In this document: in pieces, positions 41,920 through 51,426 of the stretch
Numbering within the stretch: the first letter of the stretch is position 1
How the letters are laid out: every line of letters begins with the position of its first letter
From: an uncultured Chryseobacterium sp.
Lineage (GTDB): Bacteria > Bacteroidota > Bacteroidia > Flavobacteriales > Weeksellaceae
NCBI GenBank assembly: GCA_913778085.1
Contig: CAJYXJ010000077.1
Coordinates: 1-64,000, forward strand
DNA length: 64,000 bases
Reading direction: 5' to 3'
Position numbers and translations under genes: made by a program
Notes under the pieces: generated by a model
Seen by the model: the letters and a program-made list of their open reading frames with translations, nothing else
Told to the model about the DNA's origin: nothing
Databases searched by the model: none

Positions 41920-42139
41920 AAACAGATTATTTATTAATGTAAAAGAACCGCACTTTACTCTCCGTCGTGCATTCCGTAAATTTACTATAAATATTTATTT
42001 CTCTTGCTGAAAAAACTATGCAGACTATATAAAAACAACGCTTAATAGTATTTAGATAAATTAATAACGATTTAAAAATATTAATATTAAAATCACATTA
42101 AATTCAATTAAAAAATACAATATTGTCATAAAAAAAAAT

Positions 42140-42147
42140 TAATTTTG
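42140..42147 (+). promoter_or_regulatory. -7 box of the DUF1800/DUF1501 operon
   Basis: TAATTTTG, 19 bases before the ATG. A TTG lies 14 bases upstream (42123-42125), shorter than the usual spacing. Confidence 0.4.
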
Positions 42148-42166
42148 TAGAAAAATACAAACCATC

Positions 42167-43801
42167 ATGCCAAGCCTTACTCCCAAAACCACTGTCCTGG
42201 GGTTTTCGAATGCCTACCATCTTCTCAGACGGACCACTTACAATATTACGAAGGCAAAAATTCTCGATTTCGCTGCCAAAACGCCGCAGCAGGCCCTAAC
42301 GGAATTGTTTACCTTCGGAAATCCCGTTCCGCCGTCACCGCTTAATAATATTGGGGAAACCATTGTTCCCACGGCAGCGAACCCAACGATTACCGACAGC
42401 CAAAGTACCGTTAACACTGTGAAATATGACCTGTACTGGTGGCTGCACAGTGCGCTCAAAGATCCTTCTGCACAGCATAAAATCGTTTATTTTCTCCACA
42501 TCCTTTTTGTAACGGATGACGGCGCTTCGTTCTGGACAAATTTCGATTACAGTGAGTTGCTGAGATTCCATGCCAACGGAAGCCTTAAGGACCTGGCAGT
42601 CCGCGTCACTCAAAATGCTAGGATGCTGATGTTTTTGAATAATAACCTGAACCAGAGCACCAGCCCTAATCAGAACTATGCCCGGGAGTTTCTGGAGCTT
42701 TTTACAATTTTAAAAGGACCGCAGATTGCTACGGGAAACTATACCAATTACACAGAAACCGATGTACAGCAGGCGGCAAGGGTACTTACAGGTTTTACAC
42801 TGACCTCATCCATCCATCTTGACAAAACAGCAAGGCTTACCTCACTGGATCCTGCAACCAATATTCCTACCGGTGAAGTGAAGATCAGCAAGCACGATAC
42901 AGGAACCAAAACGTTTTCTTCGGCATTCGGGGGACAGACCATTGCCGGGGGAACCACAGAAACTGCGATTAAAGCCGAACTTCAGAATTTCGTCAACATG
43001 ATTTTTGATAAGGATGAAACGGCAAAAGCGTATTGCAGAAGAATATACCGCTACTTTGTAGGAAGGCTTATAACTGCAGATATAGAATCCAGCATTATCG
43101 TACCGATGGCAGCTTCGCTTAAAGCTGATAATTACAATATTCTTCCTACACTTACCACGCTTCTGAAAAGCAAACATTTCTATGATGAGGAGGACGGCAT
43201 TGCGGGCGACCAAACGATTGGAAATATTATACGAAATCCGGTAGAGCTTTATCTTCATATGTTTTCCCTGCTTAATCTACAGCTTCCGGCATACACGGCA
43301 AATCCATCAGCCATCCACAGCCTGATGGGAGTAGTGGCTAATTATTCCTTCAATATGGGAATGCCGGTATTCAGTCCGCAGTCTGTGAACGGATACGCCG
43401 CTTATTCCAGCAGCCCCAATTACGACAAGAACTGGATCACAACTTCTTCGTTAAGAATACGCTACAACAATACCATTGATTTCTTTATTAACGGACTTAC
43501 GTACAACGGGTTTTCCTTTAAACTGAACAATGCTGTTTTCGTAAAGGACAGCGGCTATTTTACAAATCCGGGAAATGCAGATACGCTGGTTACCGAATTC
43601 CTGCAGATGATGTTTGTGGAAGTACCGGACGGTACACGCTATGATGAGTTCAAAACCATTTTTCTTAATAATTTAAGCCCGATCAACTGGCTGAATGAAT
43701 GGAACAACTATACCAGCACAGGAAATGCCACCAATGTAAAGATCCCTATCGACCGGCTGGTAAAGGCCATTATCAAATCTCCCGAATTCCAAATAATCTA
43801 A
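42167..43801 (+). CDS. DUF1800 family protein
   Basis: 544 residues without a recognisable signal peptide at this start. Family segments: HLLRRTTYNITKAKI, WWLHSALKDPSAQHKIVYFLHILFVT, SPNQNYAREFLELFTI, QQAARVLTGFT, and KAYCRRIYRYFVGR in the middle. DUF1800 and DUF1501 genes occur as pairs across bacteria, and this one is followed 4 bases later by its DUF1501 partner. The biochemical role is unknown; the partner is exported by type IX secretion. Confidence 0.88.
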   Translation: MPSLTPKTTVLGFSNAYHLLRRTTYNITKAKILDFAAKTPQQALTELFTFGNPVPPSPLNNIGETIVPTAANPTITDSQSTVNTVKYDLYWWLHSALKDPSAQHKIVYFLHILFVTDDGASFWTNFDYSELLRFHANGSLKDLAVRVTQNARMLMFLNNNLNQSTSPNQNYAREFLELFTILKGPQIATGNYTNYTETDVQQAARVLTGFTLTSSIHLDKTARLTSLDPATNIPTGEVKISKHDTGTKTFSSAFGGQTIAGGTTETAIKAELQNFVNMIFDKDETAKAYCRRIYRYFVGRLITADIESSIIVPMAASLKADNYNILPTLTTLLKSKHFYDEEDGIAGDQTIGNIIRNPVELYLHMFSLLNLQLPAYTANPSAIHSLMGVVANYSFNMGMPVFSPQSVNGYAAYSSSPNYDKNWITTSSLRIRYNNTIDFFINGLTYNGFSFKLNNAVFVKDSGYFTNPGNADTLVTEFLQMMFVEVPDGTRYDEFKTIFLNNLSPINWLNEWNNYTSTGNATNVKIPIDRLVKAIIKSPEFQII

Positions 43802-43805
43802 GATC

Positions 43806-45425
43806 ATGAACAGAAAAGACTTTTTAAAATTAATTTCTCTTGCAGGGGTGGGTGCTCCTTTTTACCTGAACGGAATGCCGTCCCGGTTTATGAATCAGTT
43901 TTTGGATTTTCAGCTCAGTTGCGATGCAGTGAACGACCGTGCCCTGGTGATCCTTAGGCTGGCCGGTGCTAACGACGGACTTAATACGGTAATTCCTGTA
44001 AGCCAGTACAGCACCTATGCTACACTGCGTCCGACTATTAAGATCAACAGCTCGGGAACGGGAAGCTATATTCCGCTGGACAGTACGGTATCTTCCGGGA
44101 AACTGGTCGGCCTCAATCCTTCGATGACCGGATTTAAAAACCTTTATGATTCCGGGAAACTGTTACTGATGAACGGAGTAGGCTATCCGAATCCGAACTA
44201 TTCGCATTTCCGTTCGGAAAATCTTATGTTTTCAGGAAAGGACGGCTCCACGAGTTCAGATCTTCTGGATGGAATATTCGGGCGTTACCTGGGGGCTTTA
44301 TATCCGGGATTGGCAGGAAACCCGACTACCCTTAATCCGGATCCGCTGGCGATCCAGATGGGCAACCTGAATCCGTGCCTGTTTTATGAGCATACGACAG
44401 AGAAAAATATCGAGTATAATATGACGGGGTTCCAGTCAAGTGTTTTCAGCAATTTAAATCTGATGAATTCTGAGTATAACGATCTTTTAACCTACGTAAA
44501 AGGTGTTGCTTCGAGTATGGATGCTTATTACAACCGGGTCATGCAGGTTTTTAATGCAGGAAATAATTCGACCACAACTTACCCCAACTCCACACTCGGC
44601 AAGCAATTGAAAACCGTAGCCAGAATGATCAAAGGAGGCAGCAAAACAAAAATCTTCCAGGTTAACCTGAGTGGCTTCGATACGCACGTCAACCAGGTAC
44701 AGGCCGGAAGCACCCATTTGGGACTCCACGCCAATCTCCTGGGGGACATTGCCAATTCGGTGGCAGCTTTTCAGGCAGACATTCAGCAGCTGGGCATTGC
44801 AGACAAGATCATGACCGTCACCTTCAGTGAATTCGGAAGGCAGGTACGGGAAAACGGAAGTACAGGAACCGACCACGGCGATCTGGCACCGTTCTTTGTA
44901 ATTGGTAATGCGGCAGCGGCAGGAATTTTGGGCGACCATCCGGTATTTACCAATCAGACCAGCTTTTATTACAACCAAAACCAACGGCGATATGATTACC
45001 GCCAGATCTTTGGCTCGCTACTCCAGGATTGGCTGGGGGCAAGCACAAGCCTTATGGTAACCTCCGAGCTGGATTATTATGTTACCGGAAACCAGAAGGT
45101 GGATGTTATTTCCAATTCACAAAAGGCAGGTACAGTCTGTGCAACAACATTGGGAACCACCAACGTGACTTCTGAAAAAGGCATTAAGATATACCCTGTT
45201 CCGGCAAGCCAGTATGTATATGTAGATGTTGAAAACTCCAGAAATGCGGAAATACGATACCAGATGATGGATATGAGCGGGCGGGTTATTCTTCAGCATA
45301 ATGAAAAACCGGTTTCCGGCCGTATCGAAATCAATGTATCATCTGTTCCGCAGGGAGCCTATGTTCTGAAACTGACGATCGATTCTCAGGAGATCAGTAA
45401 GAAAATTATGGTTGTACATCACTAA
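43806..45425 (+). CDS. DUF1501 family protein with type IX secretion sorting domain
   Basis: 539 residues. The N-terminus MNRKDFLKLISLAGVGAP is of the Tat-like DUF1501 type, then LRLAGANDGLNTVIP and SGFDTHVNQVQAGSTHLGLHANL, characteristic of the sulfatase-like DUF1501 fold, and a late FSEFGRQVRENGSTGTDHGD. Residues about 460-539 (IKIYPVPASQYVYVDVEN ... GAYVLKLTIDSQEISKKIMVVHH) form a type-A T9SS C-terminal sorting domain, so the mature protein is carried to the cell surface or released. Confidence 0.9.
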   Translation: MNRKDFLKLISLAGVGAPFYLNGMPSRFMNQFLDFQLSCDAVNDRALVILRLAGANDGLNTVIPVSQYSTYATLRPTIKINSSGTGSYIPLDSTVSSGKLVGLNPSMTGFKNLYDSGKLLLMNGVGYPNPNYSHFRSENLMFSGKDGSTSSDLLDGIFGRYLGALYPGLAGNPTTLNPDPLAIQMGNLNPCLFYEHTTEKNIEYNMTGFQSSVFSNLNLMNSEYNDLLTYVKGVASSMDAYYNRVMQVFNAGNNSTTTYPNSTLGKQLKTVARMIKGGSKTKIFQVNLSGFDTHVNQVQAGSTHLGLHANLLGDIANSVAAFQADIQQLGIADKIMTVTFSEFGRQVRENGSTGTDHGDLAPFFVIGNAAAAGILGDHPVFTNQTSFYYNQNQRRYDYRQIFGSLLQDWLGASTSLMVTSELDYYVTGNQKVDVISNSQKAGTVCATTLGTTNVTSEKGIKIYPVPASQYVYVDVENSRNAEIRYQMMDMSGRVILQHNEKPVSGRIEINVSSVPQGAYVLKLTIDSQEISKKIMVVHH

Positions 45426-45442
45426 AAACAGCAGCCTCATAT

Positions 45443-45476
45443 AAAAACAGCCTGACAAAAATGTCAGGCTGTTTTT
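45443..45476. terminator. bidirectional terminator between the DUF1501 and DUF1573 genes
   Basis: Perfect 15-base arms (AAAAACAGCCTGACA, 45443-45457; complement 45462-45476) with A/T runs on both sides. It separates two convergent genes. Confidence 0.9.
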
Positions 45477-45495
45477 ATAACAAGATTAAAATTAA

Positions 45496-45909
45496 TTAAG
45501 AAGCCACTACCGTTCCCTTAAAAGAAAGGGTTTTAGGTGTCTTACTATCGCTTGTGGTAACGTTTACCGTTTTCATGAACGGTCCTGCATTAGCTGCGTT
45601 ATAGCTTGCTTCCACAAATCCTACTTTTCCGGGAAGGATCGGTGTTTTGGTATAGTTTGCCGTCGTACATCCGCACGAAGGCGCAACGTTTTCGATGATG
45701 ATCGGCTTGTTAGACGTGTTGGTAAATTCAAATCTGATCAGTTTCGGTTTTCCCTGAGGAATATTTCCCACTTCAATAGATTCTGATTTCCATTTGATGG
45801 CATCTGCCAATACACTTACAACAGGAGCACCTTCCGCAGGCAATACATTAGCATAGAAAGGGGAAAATGCCAAAACCGCAAGAAGTGCCGTAACTTTTAA
45901 ATTTTTCAT
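45496..45909 (-). CDS. DUF1573 domain secreted protein
   Basis: 137 residues from ATG 45909; a TTG three codons upstream is less likely. After the signal peptide comes one DUF1573 domain: EVGNIPQGKPKLIRFEFTNTSNKPIIIENVAPSCGCTTANYTKTPILPGKVGFVEASY, with the typical CGC motif. DUF1573 domains are Ig-like and common in secreted Bacteroidota proteins; function unknown. TACATTTG at 45957-45964 serves as a probable -7 box. Confidence 0.85.
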   Translation of the reverse strand: MKNLKVTALLAVLAFSPFYANVLPAEGAPVVSVLADAIKWKSESIEVGNIPQGKPKLIRFEFTNTSNKPIIIENVAPSCGCTTANYTKTPILPGKVGFVEASYNAANAGPFMKTVNVTTSDSKTPKTLSFKGTVVAS

Positions 45910-46017
45910 GATATCCAATTTTAATGATGATTAACCGATAATTTTATTTAATGAAGCAAATGTAAGCGGAAATCATGAACATATCCTGTTAATCGTTCTC
46001 AAACATTTGTTAATAAG

Positions 46018-46050
46018 TTGTTAACGATCAAAAATTAATAGATATTTTTG
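46018..46050 (+). promoter_or_regulatory. promoter of the OmpR-type two-component operon
   Basis: TTG (46018-46020), 22 bases, then TATTTTTG (46043-46050), 17 bases before the kinase ATG. Confidence 0.65.
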
Positions 46051-46067
46051 GATAATATTGCCTGTAA

Positions 46068-47315
46068 ATGGAAATCAAGAAACTCAATATTATTATCACC
46101 CTGGGCTTTGTGGCCATCATCGGTATCCTGATCGCCCAGTTGCTTTGGACGCGTCAGGCGTATAATCTTGAGGACAAGAAATTCAACCAGACCGTAAACA
46201 TCGCATTGCTGGAAGTGGTGGAAAAACTTTCCGGCGGAAAAGCTTCTTTTACTGAAAGTCCCGTACAGAACATTTCCAATGATTATTATGTGGTGAACAT
46301 CAACAACGAATTTCATCCCGAAGTTCTGGAACATTATCTGAAAACGGAATTTACAAGGTTCCAGATCAATACCGATTATGTATATGCCGTTTATAACTGC
46401 CACAGTGATAAAATGCTGTATGGAAAATATATTTCCAAAGACCAGGACGAGACCAACAATAAGGCGATTAAATTTCCGAAGCATAAAAACCTCGTATATT
46501 ATTTTTCCATCCGTTTTCCGGATAAGACGACTTACCTTATCAGTTCGCTGAGGTTTTGGTACCTGCTTACCTTTGCCCTGATCATTATCCTTCTGGTTTA
46601 TGTTTATTCTATTTACACCATTATCCAGCAGAAAAAATTCTCCGAGCTGCAGCGGGATTTCATCAATAACATGACCCATGAGTTCAAAACCCCTCTGTCC
46701 TCAATTCTCCTTGCTTCGGAAGCACTGACCAAGCAAAATGCGATAAAGGAGAATCCTAAGCTGCAGACCTACACTTCCATCATTACGGACCAGGGCCACA
46801 AGCTTAACCATCACATTGAAAAAATACTGAATATCGCCAAGAACGATGCTTCAGGCTTATCTCTGAAACCGCAGCGAATTGTTCTGCTTCCTTTTATTCA
46901 GGAAATTGCGGAAACGATCCGGCAGAAGAATGAAAATATTTCGGTTGAGCTTTATATTAACGAAGACGACTCTATTGTCGCCGATGAATTCCATTTTGCC
47001 AATATCATCTATAACATTATAGACAACTCCATCAAATATTGCGAGACGAAGCCGGTAATCATTATTTCTTCCCATACCGAACAAAAAGGCTTATCTTTAA
47101 AGTTTAAAGATAACGGAATTGGAATTCACGCTAAAAATCTCCCTCATATTTTTGATAAATTCTATCGGATAAATACATCCAGAAATGAGGAGGTAACCGG
47201 TTTCGGACTGGGCTTGTTTTATGTAAAAAAAGTCGTCCGGCAGCATAACTGGAAAATTTCTGTGGAGAATAACAGCGATAAAGGCATTACCACCACTCTG
47301 TTTATCCCTTTTTAG
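46068..47315 (+). CDS. sensor histidine kinase (HisKA/HATPase), OmpR-partner type
   Basis: 415 residues: membrane helix 8-27, a periplasmic sensor loop (about 30-160) with no named domain, membrane helix 163-186, dimerisation domain with His204 (FINNMTHEFKTPLSSILLASEAL) and an ATPase domain (NIIYNIIDNSIKYC, FKDNGIGI, GFGLGLFYVKKVV). It is followed 14 bases later by the response regulator. The signal is unknown. Confidence 0.92.
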   Translation: MEIKKLNIIITLGFVAIIGILIAQLLWTRQAYNLEDKKFNQTVNIALLEVVEKLSGGKASFTESPVQNISNDYYVVNINNEFHPEVLEHYLKTEFTRFQINTDYVYAVYNCHSDKMLYGKYISKDQDETNNKAIKFPKHKNLVYYFSIRFPDKTTYLISSLRFWYLLTFALIIILLVYVYSIYTIIQQKKFSELQRDFINNMTHEFKTPLSSILLASEALTKQNAIKENPKLQTYTSIITDQGHKLNHHIEKILNIAKNDASGLSLKPQRIVLLPFIQEIAETIRQKNENISVELYINEDDSIVADEFHFANIIYNIIDNSIKYCETKPVIIISSHTEQKGLSLKFKDNGIGIHAKNLPHIFDKFYRINTSRNEEVTGFGLGLFYVKKVVRQHNWKISVENNSDKGITTTLFIPF

Positions 47316-47329
47316 CATTTGGAAAATAC

Positions 47330-48010
47330 ATGGAAAAATCTAAAATTCTGTACGCCGAAGATGACCAGACGATCGCTTTCCTGATTCAGGACAGCCTGGA
47401 AAACCATTACGATATTCTCTGCTTTTCCGACGGCAGATCTGCCCTCGAAGCTTTTCACCGAGAAGATTTCGACATCTGCCTGCTGGATATCATGATGCCG
47501 GAAATGAACGGTTTTGAGCTGGCCGAACATATCCGCAGCAAAAATTCTGAGATTCCTATTATTTTTATTTCCGCGAAAGCTTTGAAAGAAGACCGGATCA
47601 GAGGCCTTAAGATCGGCGCGGATGATTATCTTGTAAAGCCTTTCAGCATTGAAGAGCTGATTCTTAAAATTGAGGTGTTCCTTCGACGGTCTAAGAAAAC
47701 AAATACTTCCTCACAGAAATACAAGGTCGGAAAATTCGATTTCGATCCTAAAAATTACACGCTGCAGGATTCACAGGCAAGCATTACCCTTACCCAAAGG
47801 GAATCCGAACTGCTTTTTTACTTTATCCGTCACAAAAATACGGTTCTGAAAAGACAGGACATCCTGAAAGCGATCTGGGGCGATGATGATTATTTTATGG
47901 GCCGGAGCCTCGATGTTTTCATTTCAAGATTGCGCAAAGTACTTGCTAACGAAGAACGTATTGTCATTGAAAATCTGCACGGGATCGGCTTCCGCTTCTC
48001 TGAGAAGTAA
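47330..48010 (+). CDS. response regulator, OmpR/PhoB family
   Basis: 226 residues: receiver with acidic residues E10-D12, phospho-acceptor Asp53 (CLLDIMMPEMNG) and Lys in DYLVKPFSIEEL, then a winged-helix DNA-binding domain (LTQRESELLFYFIRHKN...DVFISRLRKVL). Partner of the upstream kinase. Direct downstream genes are separated by a repeat spacer, so targets cannot be inferred. Confidence 0.93.
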   Translation: MEKSKILYAEDDQTIAFLIQDSLENHYDILCFSDGRSALEAFHREDFDICLLDIMMPEMNGFELAEHIRSKNSEIPIIFISAKALKEDRIRGLKIGADDYLVKPFSIEELILKIEVFLRRSKKTNTSSQKYKVGKFDFDPKNYTLQDSQASITLTQRESELLFYFIRHKNTVLKRQDILKAIWGDDDYFMGRSLDVFISRLRKVLANEERIVIENLHGIGFRFSEK

Positions 48011-48108
48011 GTGTTTTTAGCTACAGAGGATGGAAAGTGTTTTTGTCTGAGATTCATATTTACAAAAAGAAAAGTACGCTGTAGATTTGCCATCTTACAT
48101 GAAGATAA

Positions 48109-48177
48109 AACTCCTCCGGAGTTCGTTTTGGTGAAATTCCGATATACATACTACACAGATATTGCTCCTCCGGAGCA
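48109..48177. repeat. paired CTCCTCCGGAG hairpin repeat
   Basis: AACTCCTCCGGAGTT (48109-48123) and TGCTCCTCCGGAGCA (48163-48177) are two self-complementary boxes joined by 39 bases (TATACATACTACACAGATAT). They occupy part of the 358-base spacer between the regulator and the GH92 gene. Nothing else was recognised there apart from an AT-rich upstream stretch. Confidence 0.65.
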
Positions 48178-48368
48178 TTCAATTAGATTAACTATGCCGT
48201 TATGGAATATCAGAAATTTATTTTCAGCCAGATAAAAAGATGAAACTATACTTATAAAGAAACTCCAGCATCCTTTATCCCCCTTCCAGCCAATTCTTTC
48301 AAATACTCAAACCATAAATCATTATCTTTTAATTTTATATAAATTTACCTTCACAAAAAATATTGTTT

Positions 48369-50666
48369 ATGAAAAGGTCAGGGACTGCTGTTTTTATATT
48401 TCTTTTATTTTCCGGTTTTTATCTTAAAGCTCAGAATTCCGAAAAACTTTACCGGTATGTTAACCCATTAATTGGAACGGAAAAAATGGGCCACACGTAC
48501 CCCGGCGCGACCGCCCCATTCGGAGCCGTACAGCTAAGTCCGGAAACCGATACGATTGCGTATGAACTGAACGGCAAGTACAACGGTGAAGTGTATAAAT
48601 ATTGCGCCGGTTACCGGTATGAAGATAAAACGATTGTGGGCTTCAGCTCTACCCATTTCAGCGGAACCGGCCATTCCGATCTCGGGGATTTCCTGATTAT
48701 GCCGACCACAGGAAAGCTGCAACTGAATCCCGGAACAGCATCTCATCCGGAAAATGGTTACCGAAGTCGGTTTTCGCACCAGAATGAAACTGCAGAAGCC
48801 GGTTATTATAGGGTAAAATTAGATGATCACCATATCCTGGCGGAACTTACCGCCACCCCAAGAGTCGGCGTACATCGTTATACATTTCCGAAATCCGATC
48901 AGGCGCATATCATTTTAGATCTGATGGCGGGAATTTACAATTACGACGGCAAAAATGTATGGACCTACGTTCGGGTAGAAAACGGGAATACAGTAACTGG
49001 CTACCGGCAGACGAACGGCTGGGCCAGAACAAGAACCGTTTATTTTGCCCTGAGATTTTCAAAGCCTTTTAAATCATACGGCCAGAAGAATTATGACGGA
49101 AAACAGGTTTACAACGGATTCTGGAGAAAATTCGACCAGACCAGGAATTTTCCGGAAATCGCAGGGAAAAACCTGAAAATGTATTTCGATTTCGATACGG
49201 ATGAAAGCGAAGCCATTGAAGTGAAGCTTGCCATCTCACCGGTAAGCCAGGCCAATGCCTTGGAAAACCTTGAAACAGAAACCGGAAACCTGTCTTTTGA
49301 TCAGGTAAAAACGCAGACCCAGGAAAACTGGAACAAAGAACTGAATAAAATTGTCATCAAAGGTTCGGACACCGAGAAAACGAATTTTTATACGGCGATG
49401 TACCATACATTCATTAATCCTACCGTCTACACCGACGTTAACGGAGAATATAAAGGATTAGATCAAAATATTCACAAAGCGGAAGGCTTTATCAACTATA
49501 CCACGTTTTCCATCTGGGATACTTACCGGGCACTTCATCCATTTTTTAATATCATCCAGCCCAAACGGAACGGTGACATGGTGCAATCGATGATGGCGCA
49601 CTACCGCCAGTTTTCGATGAAAATGCTGCCGATCTGGTCGCATTATGCCAATGATAACTGGTGTATGAGCGGTTATCACAGCGTGAGTATTGTGGCTGAT
49701 GCGATTATTAAAGGGAATTACCAGGGTGATGCCAATGAAGCATTAAAAGCCTGTGTAGAAACGGCCAACAAAAGAAATTACGAAGGCATCGGACAGTATA
49801 TTGATTTGGGTTACATTCCCTCCGAGAAAAACGGGACTTCCGTTTCCAACACGCTGGAATACGCCTACGACGACTGGGCCATTGCCCAGCTGGCCAAACA
49901 TTTAGGTGAAACTGAAATTTATAACACTTTTATTAAACGTTCCGAGAACTGGAAAAACAATTTTGATAACAGCATCGGATTTATGCGTCCGCGGCTGGCG
50001 GACGGAAGTTTCAAAAAAGACTTTAATGCCCTGAGCACCCACGGACAGGGTTTTATCGAAGGAAACTCCTGGAACTACAGTTTTTTTGTCCCTCAAAATC
50101 CGGGTGAGCTTATCCGTATGATGGGTGGAAAGAAAAAATTTGCTTCCAAGCTGGACAAGCTGTTCACCATGCACCTGCCGGATGAATTTTTTGCCGATAC
50201 GGAAGACATTACCCGTGAGGGAATCATCGGTGGCTACGTCCACGGAAACGAGCCAGCCCATCATGTAGCCTATCTTTATAATTGGGCCGGGCAGCCCTGG
50301 AAAACCCAGGCGCAGGTAAGACGTATCCTGGAAATGCAGTATAAGGCAACTCCGGACGGGTTAGGCGGCAATGATGATGCCGGACAGATGAGTGCCTGGT
50401 ATATTTTGAGTTCGTTAGGCTTTTATCCGGTAGCTCCGGGATCGGAAGACTATGCCATCGGAAGCCCGGCCGTTGATCATGCAGTTCTGCATTTGGAAAA
50501 TGGGAAAACATTTGAAATTGAAGCCATTAATCAGGCACCGAAAAATGTATATATACAAAAAATTCTTCTGAACGGAAAAGAGATTAAAAATTATACGCTA
50601 AAACATTCCGAGATTATGAGTGGCGGGAAGCTGAGTTTTTATATGGGATCCAAGGCTAAAAAGTAA
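48369..50666 (+). CDS. GH92 family alpha-mannosidase, secreted
   Basis: 765 residues from ATG 48369, with signal peptide MKRSGTAVFIFLLFSGFYLKAQ. GH92 segments: RYVNPLIGTEKMGHTYPGATAPFGAVQLSPET at the mature start, VGFSSTHFSGTGHSDLGDF, SIWDTYRALHPFFNI, and GNDDAGQMSAWYILSSLGFYPVAPGS near the C-terminus. GH92 enzymes are Ca-dependent exo-alpha-mannosidases acting on glycans. It is alone, with no SusC/SusD partner in the window. Confidence 0.94.
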   Translation: MKRSGTAVFIFLLFSGFYLKAQNSEKLYRYVNPLIGTEKMGHTYPGATAPFGAVQLSPETDTIAYELNGKYNGEVYKYCAGYRYEDKTIVGFSSTHFSGTGHSDLGDFLIMPTTGKLQLNPGTASHPENGYRSRFSHQNETAEAGYYRVKLDDHHILAELTATPRVGVHRYTFPKSDQAHIILDLMAGIYNYDGKNVWTYVRVENGNTVTGYRQTNGWARTRTVYFALRFSKPFKSYGQKNYDGKQVYNGFWRKFDQTRNFPEIAGKNLKMYFDFDTDESEAIEVKLAISPVSQANALENLETETGNLSFDQVKTQTQENWNKELNKIVIKGSDTEKTNFYTAMYHTFINPTVYTDVNGEYKGLDQNIHKAEGFINYTTFSIWDTYRALHPFFNIIQPKRNGDMVQSMMAHYRQFSMKMLPIWSHYANDNWCMSGYHSVSIVADAIIKGNYQGDANEALKACVETANKRNYEGIGQYIDLGYIPSEKNGTSVSNTLEYAYDDWAIAQLAKHLGETEIYNTFIKRSENWKNNFDNSIGFMRPRLADGSFKKDFNALSTHGQGFIEGNSWNYSFFVPQNPGELIRMMGGKKKFASKLDKLFTMHLPDEFFADTEDITREGIIGGYVHGNEPAHHVAYLYNWAGQPWKTQAQVRRILEMQYKATPDGLGGNDDAGQMSAWYILSSLGFYPVAPGSEDYAIGSPAVDHAVLHLENGKTFEIEAINQAPKNVYIQKILLNGKEIKNYTLKHSEIMSGGKLSFYMGSKAKK

Positions 50667-50681
50667 CCGCAGATTTTTATC

Positions 50682-50859
50682 TCCCACAGATGGCACGGAT
50701 TTTCACGGATGTTTGCGCTTATTGCTTTAAAATACAGTAAGCCTTTCTGGATATTCATTCCGGATGCAAATAAAAAATGATCATTTTCTGATTTCAGAAA
50801 AGGTTCTGAATAGGGAGATTATCCGTCAACATCTGTAAAAATCTTTGAAATCTGTGGGA
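50682..50859. repeat. inverted-repeat element with ATCTGTG arms
   Basis: A 30-base left arm (50682-50711, starting TCCCACAGAT) and right arm (50830-50859, ending ATCTGTGGGA) are complementary at 24 of 30 positions and enclose 118 bases. A related single arm lies at 18285-18345. Confidence 0.65.
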
Positions 50860-50940
50860 CCAACCTGCCGGATGCTTAATTTACGGGTTCTAAATCGTCC
50901 AGCCTGTTATATAACGATCAAGATTCAGGCTTTTGACAAA

Positions 50941-51318
50941 TCAGGACATTTCCTCTTTGATTTTCATCTTGTGCGTTTTCCCCCATTCGGCAAGGGCACC
51001 GATCACCGGTTTTAGTGTCCGGCTATAGTCGGTTGAAATATATTCTACAACAACAGGTGTTTGTTCCGCATGCACCACCCTTTTTACAAAGCCGTTCAGT
51101 TCCAGGTCCTTTAACTCGTTGGAGAGAACCCTGGCTGAAATTCCCTCAACCTTTCTCTGCAATTCATTGAACCGGATATGCCCGCTTTCCTGCAGCACAA
51201 TAATAATTTTCAGTTTCCATTTTCCGCCGATCACATAGATGGCATCTTCAACCGAAGCAAGATGGCCCGAACATTCCTGCGCGGTTATCGGCTTTTCAAC
51301 AATAACTGTATTTTCCAT
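50941..51318 (-). CDS. HxlR-family transcriptional regulator
   Basis: 125 residues: winged-helix pattern with CSGHLASVEDAIYVIGGKWKLKIIIVLQESGHIRFNELQRKVEGISARVLSNELKDLELNGFV, the HxlR family signature including the N-terminal Cys that in some members senses electrophiles or oxidants. It is divergent from an azoreductase gene with shared promoter DNA, the common layout for redox- or aldehyde-responsive HxlR regulators. Confidence 0.92.
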   Translation of the reverse strand: MENTVIVEKPITAQECSGHLASVEDAIYVIGGKWKLKIIIVLQESGHIRFNELQRKVEGISARVLSNELKDLELNGFVKRVVHAEQTPVVVEYISTDYSRTLKPVIGALAEWGKTHKMKIKEEMS

Positions 51319-51334
51319 AGATTTCCATTTTTAC

Positions 51335-51358
51335 TAACCTGAAGGTTACCGCTAACCT
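51335..51358. promoter_or_regulatory. candidate HxlR operator, three alternating TAACCT half-sites
   Basis: TAACCT-GA-AGGTTA-CCGC-TAACCT: a perfect 14-base palindrome (51335-51348) with a third half-site four bases on. It lies between the HxlR start and the azoreductase promoter region. Confidence 0.5.
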
Positions 51359-51384
51359 TTTGTTCACTACTAACTTTTAATAAG

Positions 51385-51402
51385 CAAATGTACCTAATTT
51401 TG
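51385..51402. promoter_or_regulatory. back-to-back -7 boxes of the HxlR and azoreductase genes
   Basis: On the minus strand TACATTTG (51385-51392), and on the plus strand TAATTTTG (51395-51402), both TAnnTTTG, only two bases apart, so the two polymerase sites would compete. Confidence 0.5.
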
Positions 51403-51426
51403 CTAAAGAATTTTAAATAAAAAATT

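Noticed and set aside
46035-46679. 214-residue minus-strand frame covering the sensor kinase start
   Set aside because: The plus-strand kinase has all family motifs and a good promoter; the antisense frame is composition-driven.
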